Origin: Clostridia bacterium
GTDB taxonomy: Bacteria > Bacillota_A > Clostridia > Christensenellales > Aristaeellaceae
NCBI GenBank assembly: GCA_017399225.1
Contig: JAFQEB010000090.1
Location: 1-33,472, forward strand
Reading direction: 5' to 3'
Length of the DNA: 33,472 nucleotides
The notes under the pieces are model-generated. The model ran no database searches. It was not told the DNA's origin and saw only the letters and a list, made by a program, of their open reading frames with translations. The translations under genes were made by a program, and so were the position numbers. Each line of letters starts with the position of its first letter. Position 1 is the stretch's first letter. This document shows, piece by piece, positions 7,470 to 15,403 of the stretch.

Positions 7470-8111
7470 TTATTTCTTTGTCAGGATATGCCATATGTCG
7501 CTGCCGGTAAAGCCACAATTCCGGTACAGCATTTCAGGTCGTGCCGGGTTGTTGATCCGGCCGGAGACGGTAGCAAAATCCGCCCAGGGAACCATGCGCC
7601 GCAGCAGTTCATTCACGATGCGCCTTCCTGCGCCCCGTCTGCGATGCTGGGGGAGCACCTGGATCCACTCAAGCACGCCCTCCCCTGCTTCCGCATCAAA
7701 ATCCGCAATGCCGCAGCCTGCAGGTTCCTGCGAGCCTTCGGCATAGGCAATGATCCACAATTCCGGTGCAAAAGCCTCCGTCTGCCGATAGTGCTGCAGC
7801 TGCTCTACGGTGACGGACAGATCCTCATAGCACCGGTTGATGATCTCTGCCATCAGCGGAAGATCCGCTTCTTCCGCCGTTTGGCAGCGGAAGGCTCCCT
7901 CCTGCCGGCCAATGCACTTCAGGTCATGCAGCAGGCGAAAATACGGCTCATCCTCAAAGCCGCTGTCCGGCGAATAATCCCGGTCATGCACGATCTTCAT
8001 ATTGCCGGGCACGCGGACATGCTTGTTTTTCCAGTATGGGATCGACAGCAGACCGCAGGGGTCGGCCCGGTATGCCGCAAGGGAGATCGCATCGCTTCCG
8101 TTCCGGCTCAT
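7470..8111 (-). CDS. GNAT family N-acetyltransferase
   Basis: 213 residues. The C-terminal 130 residues carry the GNAT fold: WIQVLPQHRRRGAGRRIV is the acetyl-CoA loop and MLYRNCGFTGSDIWHIL the terminal strand-helix. The N-terminal 70 residues (YWKNKHVRVPGNMKIVHDRDY) are an extension seen in some clostridial GNATs that act on small molecules; substrate unknown. Its ATG overlaps the stop of the GpsA-like gene by four bases (ATGA), so translation is coupled and it is the last gene of the long minus-strand operon. Ends just before the duplicated terminator. Confidence 0.85.
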   Translation of the reverse strand: MSRNGSDAISLAAYRADPCGLLSIPYWKNKHVRVPGNMKIVHDRDYSPDSGFEDEPYFRLLHDLKCIGRQEGAFRCQTAEEADLPLMAEIINRCYEDLSVTVEQLQHYRQTEAFAPELWIIAYAEGSQEPAGCGIADFDAEAGEGVLEWIQVLPQHRRRGAGRRIVNELLRRMVPWADFATVSGRINNPARPEMLYRNCGFTGSDIWHILTKK

Positions 8112-9499
8112 CCTACAACGACCTCTGCGCCCAGCCTGCCCTGCCCGGCCAGCTGCTCCGCCTGCTCCGGCTTTGCAACGATCAGGTCGATGCGCAGGTT
8201 CTGCACCGCATCCCGCACGTCGGCCCAGTCCGTCACAGGCAGCACCCGATCCACACAGCGCAGCGCCCTCAGCGCCTCCCGCCGCTCCTCAAATGCCTCC
8301 GGGGCGCCGTCATCCACCAGCGCCACCGCCAGCCAGGTGCCACGGTTCTTCGCCTCCTTCAGCCAGGCGATCTCCTTCGCCGTCAGCATCGGGAAGGTTC
8401 CGCCCACCAGCACGCGCCGGGTCTCGCCGTGCATACGCCGTCTCTGCAGCGCGCTTTCAAAGCGCACGTTCATCTCGCTCTGCTTGACCTCGCTGGTCTT
8501 GTCGCGGGTCATCAGCGCATAGCCCATTTCCGCCGGGGTCATCCGGCCCTGCACCACTGCATTCACGCCGGTAACGATGGGCATATCAACGCCGTGGCGC
8601 TGCGCCAGCTGCATCGCGGCAGGCAGGGCGTTGACGCCCTCCACCACCATGCCGACGGCGCGGATGGCCTCCTTCGCCGTCATGCCCTGGCCCATCAGTT
8701 CGCCGCAGCGGTTGTTGCGGCTGTGGGCGGAGGTCGCAGTGACGATCAGGTCGCCGATACCGGCCAGGCCGTAGAAGGTCTGCTCCGAGCAGCCCATCGC
8801 CAGGCCCAGCCGCGTGATCTCCGCCATGCCGCGGGTGATCAGGGCCGCCTTCGCATTGTCGCCATAGCCCAGCCCGGCGGAGATGCCCGCCGCCAGCGCC
8901 ACGATATTCTTCAGCGCGCCGCACAGCTCCACCCCCAGCACATCCTGGTTGGTGTAGGTGCGCATACAGGTGTTCATGAACACATCCTGCACCGTTTCCG
9001 CGACCTCCAGCTCCCTGCAGGCGGAAACGATGGAGGCAGGCATATCCAGTGCGACCTCCTCGGCATGGGTGGGGCCGGAGAGCGCCACGAGCTTCACATT
9101 TTCATGCCGGCCATCCCGGTTCATTTCGTCCCGGATAACCTCCGTCATCGTCAACAGCGTGTCCGCTTCGATACCCTTGGCCACGTCCACAATGATCTGT
9201 CCGTCTGGCACATGGGGCGCCGCTGCCCGGGCCGTTTCCCGCACAAAGACAGAGGGCACCGCAAACAGCAGGATATCCTTGTCCGCAGCCGCCCGGGCGA
9301 TATCGCTGGTGAACTCCACCTCCGGTGAGATCGCCAGCCCCGGGAGGTTGGGATGCATCCTCTCCGAGGCCAGCTTCTGCGCTTCCTCGGGGAATTTTGA
9401 CCATACCGTGACGCGGTGCCCGTTGCGCTCCAGCAGCCTTGCCAGCGCCACGCCCCAGGTGCCCGCGCCCAGGATCCCGATGCTCTTTACATTACTCAT
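8108..9499 (-). CDS. gpsA: glycerol-3-phosphate dehydrogenase fused to a degenerate cytidylyltransferase-like domain
   Basis: 463 residues against about 335 for ordinary GpsA. Residues 1-340 are a complete NAD(P)-dependent sn-glycerol-3-phosphate dehydrogenase, which makes G3P from dihydroxyacetone phosphate for phospholipids: dinucleotide loop GAGTWG (11-16), catalytic lysine in ELCGALKNIVALAAG, and SAHSRNNRCGELMGQG. From about residue 362 a second domain begins RRVLVGGTFPMLTAKEI and continues WLKEAKNRGTWLAVALV, ALRCVDRVLPV and IDLIVAK. This matches the plan of TagD/GCT1-type glycerol-3-phosphate cytidylyltransferases, but the catalytic HxGH is replaced by TAKE and the aspartate of GTFD by proline, so it is probably non-catalytic. 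ATG 9499 is preferred over 9502 for spacing from GAGGG. Confidence 0.88.
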   Translation of the reverse strand: MSNVKSIGILGAGTWGVALARLLERNGHRVTVWSKFPEEAQKLASERMHPNLPGLAISPEVEFTSDIARAAADKDILLFAVPSVFVRETARAAAPHVPDGQIIVDVAKGIEADTLLTMTEVIRDEMNRDGRHENVKLVALSGPTHAEEVALDMPASIVSACRELEVAETVQDVFMNTCMRTYTNQDVLGVELCGALKNIVALAAGISAGLGYGDNAKAALITRGMAEITRLGLAMGCSEQTFYGLAGIGDLIVTATSAHSRNNRCGELMGQGMTAKEAIRAVGMVVEGVNALPAAMQLAQRHGVDMPIVTGVNAVVQGRMTPAEMGYALMTRDKTSEVKQSEMNVRFESALQRRRMHGETRRVLVGGTFPMLTAKEIAWLKEAKNRGTWLAVALVDDGAPEAFEERREALRALRCVDRVLPVTDWADVRDAVQNLRIDLIVAKPEQAEQLAGQGRLGAEVVVG

Positions 9500-9525
9500 C
9501 ATTTTCCCTCAATAAATCAGTCCTC

Positions 9526-9544
9526 GCGGGAGCGCTTCTCCCGC
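9526..9544. other. intercistronic hairpin
   Basis: GCGGGAG (9526-9532) pairs perfectly with CTCCCGC (9538-9544). It lies in the 94-base gap between the thioesterase and GpsA genes and has no T-run, so it could be an mRNA-processing or stability element. A second, weaker dyad (TCGCC...GGCGA) fills 9560-9593. Confidence 0.4.
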
Positions 9545-9593
9545 ACAGATAGAGATTCGCCATCGGGAGGAAAACCCCTCTTTCCGGCGATTT

Positions 9594-10013
9594 TCAGTTT
9601 TCCTCCGCCATATCCGTCAGCAGCTGATGGAACTCCGGCAGCTCTCTTTTCAGGCGCACGAAGCGCCCCGCCGCATTCAGGAACACATGCTCTGATTCGC
9701 CCGTCAGGACGACCGTGCGCGCCTCCCCCAGTTTCACCAGCTCATACCGCATGGTCAGCCGGACGCCGTCGAAGGCCTTGACAAAAACGCCGACCTCCAC
9801 CCGGTCGTCAAAGGTGGTGGGCGCGTGGTATTTCAGGTTCAGCGCCGTCACCGGGGACATCACGCCCAGCTCCTCCATCCGCGCGTAGGGCCAGCCCAGC
9901 TGCTCCATGAAGTCCACGCGGGCTTCCTCCAGCATACGGACATAATTCGAATGGTGCGTCACGCCCATACGATCGGTTTCATAGTAGTGTACGCGGTGTA
10001 CGTATGGCTTCAC
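9594..10013 (-). CDS. acyl-CoA thioesterase, 4HBT/YbgC-like hotdog fold
   Basis: 139 residues, full length for the 4-hydroxybenzoyl-CoA thioesterase family. The active-site segment YYETDRMGVTHHSNYVRMLEEAR carries the catalytic aspartate (D14) and the helix that binds CoA. It hydrolyses acyl-CoA thioesters in the cytoplasm; chain length cannot be told. The start is a GTG at 10013, supported by AAGGAGG seven bases upstream, which overlaps the stop of the TSUP permease gene. With GpsA downstream this suggests a lipid-metabolism connection, which is an inference from position. Confidence 0.88.
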   Translation of the reverse strand: MKPYVHRVHYYETDRMGVTHHSNYVRMLEEARVDFMEQLGWPYARMEELGVMSPVTALNLKYHAPTTFDDRVEVGVFVKAFDGVRLTMRYELVKLGEARTVVLTGESEHVFLNAAGRFVRLKRELPEFHQLLTDMAEEN

Positions 10014-10025
10014 GATATGGCCTCC

Positions 10026-10757
10026 TTACAGATTCGTCAGCAGCAGCGGCAGGCCCGAGAGCATCAGCATCACGATGATGACCAGCTTCATCGCCCGGGC
10101 GTTCATGCGGCTTGACAGCTTCATCCCCAGCAGCAGCCCCGCCGCCATGAAGGGCAGCAGGATCGCCGCCGTATGCAGGGACGCCGCCGTCAGCAGCCCG
10201 GACACGCTGTAGGTGATCACCCGGAACAGATTCTCCGCCGCGAAGATCATGCACATGCTGCCCTTATAGGCCGCGTCATCCTTCGTCACCCGGGCAAAAT
10301 ACGCCGCCAGCAGCGCGCCCACGCCGAACAGGCCGCACAGCACGCCCGCCGCCACGCCCAGGCTGCCCATCAGCCAGGGGGCAGGCCGCTTCTCCGGCAC
10401 GCCGCGCAGCTCCCGCCAGAGCATCTCCAGGCCCAGGGCGATCAGCGCCGCGCCAAAGACGATCTTCAGCGCGCCCACATCCACATGCTTGAGCAGCAGC
10501 ACGCCCACGATATCCCCGGCCAGCACCATCATAAGCGGCGGCAGAGAGAGCTTCCAGTCGATGCTGCGGCGGTGCCGCCAGGCCAGAAGCAGGTTGGTGG
10601 GCACGCACAGCAGCAGCTCCACCGGCGTGATCTCCGCATTGGAGCGGGTATATGCCATGGCGGAGGTCACCACCAGCGTATTGCCGATGCCCGCCACGCC
10701 CTTGACAAAATAGCCGACCAGCACGGCCAGCATCCACAAATACATATCCGTAGCCAT
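10026..10757 (-). CDS. TauE/SafE (TSUP) family permease
   Basis: 243 residues, close to the usual 240-260. Hydrophobic helices alternate in two pseudo-repeats; the first begins VGYFVKGVAGIGNTLVVTSAM and the second LGVAAGVLCGLFGVGALLAAYF, the glycine-rich signature of TSUP anion exporters (sulfite, sulfoacetate and related sulfur compounds). Located in the cytoplasmic membrane. The ATG follows the previous stop with no gap, so the gene is in the same operon. Transported substrate is unknown. Confidence 0.85.
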   Translation of the reverse strand: MATDMYLWMLAVLVGYFVKGVAGIGNTLVVTSAMAYTRSNAEITPVELLLCVPTNLLLAWRHRRSIDWKLSLPPLMMVLAGDIVGVLLLKHVDVGALKIVFGAALIALGLEMLWRELRGVPEKRPAPWLMGSLGVAAGVLCGLFGVGALLAAYFARVTKDDAAYKGSMCMIFAAENLFRVITYSVSGLLTAASLHTAAILLPFMAAGLLLGMKLSSRMNARAMKLVIIVMLMLSGLPLLLTNL

Positions 10758-11540
10758 TTATTTGCCCATATCCTTGTACATCGCTTCGTCACTGGCTGCA
10801 TAGCCCATGCTTTCGTAGAGCCGGCGGCCTTCCTCGGTGGCGTCGAGGGTGATCTCCGTCACGCCGCGCGTTTCCGCCTCCCGGTGCAGCATCGTCAGCA
10901 GCCGACTGGCCAGCCCTCTGCGGCGGTATCCTGGATCGGTATACACATTCATCAGGTGTGCACGGCGGCCCGTTGGGTGCCCCGGCGTGGGGATGTATGT
11001 CTTGTAGCACAGTGTGGCGCAGGCCACCGGCCGGCCCTCCGCCATGGCCAGCAGGGTCGTCTGATCCGCCGTGCGCAGGAATTCCCGGGTGGCGGCAACA
11101 AAGCTGTCCGGGAAACGATAGCTCTCCGGATATCCGCACACCGCCCGCAGGCATTCCATGCGGATGGCAAGCGCGGCTTCCTCCTCCGCCTCGCCGGCAC
11201 GGCAGCAGATCACCGGCACGTCGCCCGGCACACAGCAGGAGTCGAAGTACTGCTCCTGGAAATGCACCTGCGCCATGATCTCCTCCGCCATCAGAGACGT
11301 GCCCTGGGGCGCCAGCACCCACTTGTCCTCCACGTCGTTCCGGCGGCGGATCACCGCGATCAGCTCCCCCGTGAAGGCCGTCAGGGGCTCCGTTACGCCA
11401 AGCACATACACGTCCTGATCGTCCCCGTCGGCGGCCTTCAGGCCGGGGATATAGCCGTAGTTGACCGGATAGATCATGTCCGGATGCCTGGGATGGGCCG
11501 TCCCCATGGGGCGGTCGATGACGGCGGTATACAGCGCCAT
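10758..11540 (-). CDS. inorganic pyrophosphatase-GNAT fusion protein
   Basis: 260 residues. Residues 1-115 look like a family I inorganic pyrophosphatase: VIDRPMG, YPVNYGYIPG, the metal-binding DGDDQDVYVLG (three aspartates kept) and NDVEDKWVLAP, matching the aspartate-lysine pair of the active site. Residues 120-260 are a GNAT acetyltransferase with the acetyl-CoA loop YRRRGLASRLL and LYESMGYAASDEAMY at the end. Ordinary PPase is about 175 residues, so this is a short clostridial-type version. Start ATG 11540 has AGGAGG seven bases upstream; the frame is open to 11579 without a site. First of the group permease-thioesterase-GpsA-GNAT, 28 bases downstream of the polyferredoxin gene. The joint reaction is not known. 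Confidence 0.82.
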   Translation of the reverse strand: MALYTAVIDRPMGTAHPRHPDMIYPVNYGYIPGLKAADGDDQDVYVLGVTEPLTAFTGELIAVIRRRNDVEDKWVLAPQGTSLMAEEIMAQVHFQEQYFDSCCVPGDVPVICCRAGEAEEEAALAIRMECLRAVCGYPESYRFPDSFVAATREFLRTADQTTLLAMAEGRPVACATLCYKTYIPTPGHPTGRRAHLMNVYTDPGYRRRGLASRLLTMLHREAETRGVTEITLDATEEGRRLYESMGYAASDEAMYKDMGK

Positions 11541-11568
11541 GGTTTCTCCTCCTGGATCAGGTGATGTC

Positions 11569-13116
11569 TTACCGGCCAAAGCCGGGCAGCGGCTGCCGCA
11601 GCGGCGCGGCGGTCGGCTGGGGCGCGGTGGTCGGTGTCGGCTGCGCCCCCTCTTGGGAGGCAGCCAGCAGCGCCTCCAACAGGGGATATGTCACCGAGCC
11701 GACCGCATTGTGGGTGATGATCCCGTCGGGACTGATGACGATGGTCTGGGGCAGCATGGTCGAGCCGTCGTAGGCCGGGAATACCGTTCCCTCCGCGTCC
11801 AGGGCAAAATACATGCCGTAGTCATGGCCGGACAGGAAGCGCTCCACATCATCCGTCACCAGCTCGGAGTGAACGCATATGACCGTTACCTCCTGCAGGT
11901 GACTGCGCTGCAGCTCGGCAAAATGCGGCAGCTCTGCCACGCAGGGATTGCACCAGGTCGCCCAGAAATTGAGGATGACCGTCTTGTCCCGATGCTCGCT
12001 GAGGGTGAAGGTTCCGCCCTCCGGGCCATAGAGAGGGACGGTGAAATCCGGCGCACGCATCCCGACCCGGGAGCCCACGGGCAGACCATCCTCCACCGCA
12101 GGCGCGATGGCAGTCGGCTCCTCCCCGGAGGGCAGGTTGCAGATGACCAGCACCAGCGCCAGCGCTGCCAGGGCGATCCCCCAGGCGATGCGCCGCCGGC
12201 TGCGGACACGGGCCCGCGTCTGCGCCGGTGCGGCGTCGATCTGCGGGCCATGCAGGACGATCTTCCCCGCCTTGAAGGAGATCGCCTTGGTGGGGCACAC
12301 GCCGATGCACTCGCCGCAGTGGATGCACTCATGGTCGCCCACATGGCGGACGTCCATTCTGCAATGGGAAACGCAGCGCCCGCAATCCACGCATTTGGGC
12401 ATATCGACCTTCACGCCGATGACCGCGACCTTTGCAAACAGGCCGTAGATGGCCCCCAGCGGGCACAAAAAGCGGCAGAAGGCCCGGTAGATGAACACAC
12501 AGGCCGCCGCGATGATGACCAGGATCAGGAACTTGCTTGTAAACAGCTGTCCCAGCATGGGCACCTTATCCGCATTTGCCGGATGGGACAGGAGCCCCAC
12601 CGCGCCCTCCACCGTTCCGGCAGGGCAGATATACTTGCAGAAGGCCGGCAGCGGCAGGCTTTTCTGTGCATACCAAAGGGGCAGAGCGATGACGAACACC
12701 GCGAGGATCCCATACTTCACCCAGGTCAGCGCCCGGGTCAGGCGGCCCTTTTTCACCTTGGGGGTGGGCAGCTTGTGCAGCAGCTCCTGCATAAGCCCTG
12801 CGGGGCACAGGAAGCCGCAGATGGTGCGCCCCAGCGTCAGCCCGAAGAGCAGCAGGATGCCCAGCACATAAGCGGGCGTCCTGGCACCGGAGGAAGCGAT
12901 GGCATTCTGCAGCGCCCCCAACGGGCACGCGCCCGCCGCCCCGGGACAGGAGTAGCAGTTGAGGCCCGGCACACACAGCGCCTTGGCATTGCCGGTGTAG
13001 ATATCGCCGGTGATGAAGCCCTTCACATGGGCGTTATGCAGCAGCGCCGCATAGAGCTGGATGAGTCTGCGCTGGGTGGGCAGACGATCCTTCAGCCAGC
13101 GGAGCACCTTACCCAA
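11569..13116 (-). CDS. membrane polyferredoxin fused to TlpA-like thioredoxin domain
   Basis: 515 residues. Residues 1-260 are a NapH/YccM-type membrane polyferredoxin with repeated CxxxCP motifs (CYSCPGAAGACPLG, CGFLCPAG, CKYICPAG, CRFLCPLG); two [4Fe-4S] ferredoxin motifs follow (CVDCGRCVSHC, CIHCGECIGVCP). A transmembrane helix at about 310-330 leads to an extracytoplasmic TlpA/ResA domain with the redox motif WCNPC near 389-393, and a Pro/Thr-rich tail. It would pass electrons from the cytoplasm across the membrane to a thiol-disulfide protein. The start is a TTG at 13116 overlapping the preceding gene by eight bases, with GGAG about ten bases upstream; a later start is possible. Confidence 0.82.
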   Translation of the reverse strand: MGKVLRWLKDRLPTQRRLIQLYAALLHNAHVKGFITGDIYTGNAKALCVPGLNCYSCPGAAGACPLGALQNAIASSGARTPAYVLGILLLFGLTLGRTICGFLCPAGLMQELLHKLPTPKVKKGRLTRALTWVKYGILAVFVIALPLWYAQKSLPLPAFCKYICPAGTVEGAVGLLSHPANADKVPMLGQLFTSKFLILVIIAAACVFIYRAFCRFLCPLGAIYGLFAKVAVIGVKVDMPKCVDCGRCVSHCRMDVRHVGDHECIHCGECIGVCPTKAISFKAGKIVLHGPQIDAAPAQTRARVRSRRRIAWGIALAALALVLVICNLPSGEEPTAIAPAVEDGLPVGSRVGMRAPDFTVPLYGPEGGTFTLSEHRDKTVILNFWATWCNPCVAELPHFAELQRSHLQEVTVICVHSELVTDDVERFLSGHDYGMYFALDAEGTVFPAYDGSTMLPQTIVISPDGIITHNAVGSVTYPLLEALLAASQEGAQPTPTTAPQPTAAPLRQPLPGFGR

Positions 13117-13573
13117 GGCCGATACACTCCGTACAGATATTGACCGCCTTGACCAGCACGTCGTAGAGGCCGCCGTTCATCACACCCAGCACGATGAGCA
13201 TGGCAGCCAGAAGATACAATCCGATGCGGAGAGCCGAGGCCGGGAACGCCTCGCCCGCCTCTTCCCGCTTCGGGGAAACGTAGAGTGACCGCGACGCCTC
13301 TGCTGCACGGTCTTCACGCCCCGCAAGGCACTGCTGCAGCGCCGTCACGAGGATCAGCACCGCCCACAGAGCAGCCGGAATGCGCAGCTGCATCAGGCGC
13401 GTGCCCACCTTCTCCGCAGTGAAGGCCGGCGTCAGCGGGAGCCCCGCAGCATCCAGATTCTCCGGTGCGCGTCCCGCAAGGAGAAGCCCGACGCAGTGCC
13501 AGCACAGCAGCAGCGCCAGCAGAACGGTCATCGCGGCTGTCAGACACCGCAGCAGCTTTCCCATGCGTTTCAT
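13109..13573 (-). CDS. membrane protein with CD1871A-like CXXC C-terminus
   Basis: 154 residues. Three hydrophobic stretches (about 8-32, 65-85 and 122-142) and the C-terminus VLVKAVNICTECIGLG, which matches the CD1871A-family CXXC proteins, normally only about 45 residues long; here that segment is fused to a longer N-terminal membrane region. The CTEC pair is at the extreme end and is a plausible redox partner of the TlpA-polyferredoxin encoded immediately downstream with an eight-base overlap. The ATG at 13573 is chosen for GGGAGG six bases upstream; the frame is open to 13732 but crosses the promoter. Confidence 0.75.
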   Translation of the reverse strand: MKRMGKLLRCLTAAMTVLLALLLCWHCVGLLLAGRAPENLDAAGLPLTPAFTAEKVGTRLMQLRIPAALWAVLILVTALQQCLAGREDRAAEASRSLYVSPKREEAGEAFPASALRIGLYLLAAMLIVLGVMNGGLYDVLVKAVNICTECIGLG

Positions 13574-13601
13574 CTTCTTCCTCCCCTCCCTTAATACCGG
13601 C

Positions 13602-13630
13602 ATTATACCACACACCTCCCCCGGAGGCAA
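13602..13630 (-). promoter_or_regulatory. promoter for the redox/lipid minus-strand operon
   Basis: Minus-strand TTGCCT (13625-13630), 17 bases, TATAAT (13602-13607), extended by TG one base before the -10. It lies about 30 bases before the CXXC gene start. Confidence 0.6.
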
Positions 13631-13690
13631 CATGCGCTTTGCACCTGGGCAGGGCATGGCAGAAATTGGCCTTTCGCGCGCTTTTCCACT

Positions 13691-13718
13691 TTTCAAACAG
13701 AATTTCCTATGATATAAT
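13691..13718 (+). promoter_or_regulatory. promoter of the Hsp70-like operon
   Basis: TTTCAA (13691-13696), 16 bases, TATAAT (13713-13718). The leader is about 100 bases. No CIRCE inverted repeat or CtsR-type heptads were seen here, so classical heat-shock control is not indicated. Confidence 0.6.
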
Positions 13719-13826
13719 TTTATGTATAGCATTCTGTCCAGCAGATGGATCGCAGCCTGTCCGGCACTGCATGAGCCCCTTCCCTACCCCGCCGGCAGTT
13801 ACAACATGATACATGAGGTGAAATCC

Positions 13827-15380
13827 ATGGCAGTCATCGGTATCGACTTCGGCAATGTGAACTCCTTCCCCGCCTTCGTCAAGGATATGGACGAAAGAAC
13901 GCGCACCGGCGGCACGGAGCTCTCTTTGCTGCCTGCGGATATGAAGTTCAACAGCGGCATCCCCACGACGTATTTCTACTCCGCCAAGAAGGGTGAGAAG
14001 TTCGGCCATGCCGCGACCACCGTGCCGCCCAGGGCCAATCAGCGGAATCTCCTCAAGCGCCGCTTCGACACGAAGGAAGTGATCGACGGCAAGGAGATCC
14101 TGTACGACGAGGTCATCACGAAGATGATCGAGCACATTGTCCGCCTGGCCAACGACACGATGCAGAAGACCTACCTGCAGACCACCAACCTGATCTCCCT
14201 CGCCTACCCGGTGGAGTTCACCCATGCGCAGCTGATGCATCTGGTGCGCCTGGCCGAGGCCGCCACGCTGGAGGACGGCCGGCATGTGAAGGTCGCCGGC
14301 ACCATCCGCGAGCCCGCTGCTGCTGCCCTGGCTTATCTGTGCAGCATCAAGGCCCCCAAGGACAATTACAACGTGCTGGTCTATGACCTGGGCGGCGGCA
14401 CCTTTGACGTGGCCAGCGTCACCGCTCACCTGCGCGGCAATCCCATCAACGGCAATGTGGAATACTACGACGTGGTCAATATGGACGGTCTCAAAATTGG
14501 CGGCCACGAGTTCAACCAGGCCATGTACGACCTGTTTATCGAAAAGGCGGAGATGACCCCCACCGGCGGCCGCAAGGATCAGTGGATGACGGAGGCCGAG
14601 CACGTCAAGATCGAGCTGTCCGAGCAGGAGGTCGCCTACCCGCAGATCATTGACGAAAACGGCGAGCCGATCGAGATCGAGATCACCCGCGCCGAATATG
14701 AGGATCGGGTGCGCGATCTGGTGCAGCGCACGGTCAACTGTACCGTGGGCCTGCTGACCCAGCCGGGCGTGCCCACCCCCGACCTGATCCTCCTCACCGG
14801 CGGCCAGAGCCAGATGCCGCTGATCCGCCAGCTGATCACCAAGTCCTTCCCCAATTTCCCCCAGGACAAGATCATCATCTACAAGCCCCAGCAGGCCATC
14901 GCCTGCGGCGCAGCGCGCTACGGCGTGCTGGAAAAGGACCCTGCCGCCCCGGCAAGGCCCGCCGGCGTCGGCTTCGCCCCCGCGCCCCGCGTCAAACAGA
15001 AGACCCGCTTTGCCATCGGCGTGTGCGATATCCTGGACGCCAGCAACCGCAAGCATGTGGATATCCTCATCCCTGCCGGGACGGAGCTGCCCACCCCGCA
15101 GTCCGCATGGCAGGTGTACGCCCTGGCCCGCCCCCGCATGACCGACAGCACGCAGATCGTCGAGGCGGTCAAAAAAAGCCCGAACCTGTACAACCAGGAT
15201 ACGGACTTCCAGCGCACGATGAACCTGGTGCTGAACTTCAAGGAGCAAAAGCCCGCGGGCTACCGGATCGAGCTGAGCATCTATGTGGACGAAAAGGGCA
15301 TCCTGCACGCCATCGTCCGCGACAGCAGGAACCATTCCCTCTCCGAGCACGCGACCTTCCAGCTGCAGAACCTGCAATGA
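13827..15380 (+). CDS. divergent Hsp70-fold ATPase, first of two
   Basis: 517 residues. All five actin/Hsp70 nucleotide-binding motifs are present but altered: phosphate 1 GIDFGNVNS (DnaK has GIDLGTTNS), connect 1 EPAAAALAY, phosphate 2 DLGGGTFD (about 187-194), GGHEFN, adenosine loop LLTGGQSQMPLI (about 325) and connect 2 QQAIACGAARYG. The last 140 residues, from KTRFAIGVCDIL, resemble a short DnaK substrate-binding beta domain (IPAGTELPT, YVDEKGILHAIVRD); the helical lid is missing and the usual interdomain linker is not recognisable. It should bind and hydrolyse ATP and a peptide client. Start ATG 13827 has GAGGTG six bases upstream. First gene of a four-gene operon. Confidence 0.88.
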   Translation: MAVIGIDFGNVNSFPAFVKDMDERTRTGGTELSLLPADMKFNSGIPTTYFYSAKKGEKFGHAATTVPPRANQRNLLKRRFDTKEVIDGKEILYDEVITKMIEHIVRLANDTMQKTYLQTTNLISLAYPVEFTHAQLMHLVRLAEAATLEDGRHVKVAGTIREPAAAALAYLCSIKAPKDNYNVLVYDLGGGTFDVASVTAHLRGNPINGNVEYYDVVNMDGLKIGGHEFNQAMYDLFIEKAEMTPTGGRKDQWMTEAEHVKIELSEQEVAYPQIIDENGEPIEIEITRAEYEDRVRDLVQRTVNCTVGLLTQPGVPTPDLILLTGGQSQMPLIRQLITKSFPNFPQDKIIIYKPQQAIACGAARYGVLEKDPAAPARPAGVGFAPAPRVKQKTRFAIGVCDILDASNRKHVDILIPAGTELPTPQSAWQVYALARPRMTDSTQIVEAVKKSPNLYNQDTDFQRTMNLVLNFKEQKPAGYRIELSIYVDEKGILHAIVRDSRNHSLSEHATFQLQNLQ

Positions 15381-15403
15381 GTACGAAAGGAGGCTGAGCC
15401 AGC

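Noticed and set aside
11476..13143. 555-codon plus-strand frame opposite the polyferredoxin gene
   Set aside because: Antisense shadow; the ferredoxin and WCNPC motifs are on the minus strand.
13574..13826. CIRCE heat-shock operator before the Hsp70-like operon
   Set aside because: No TTAGCACTC-N9-GAGTGCTAA repeat present in the interval.
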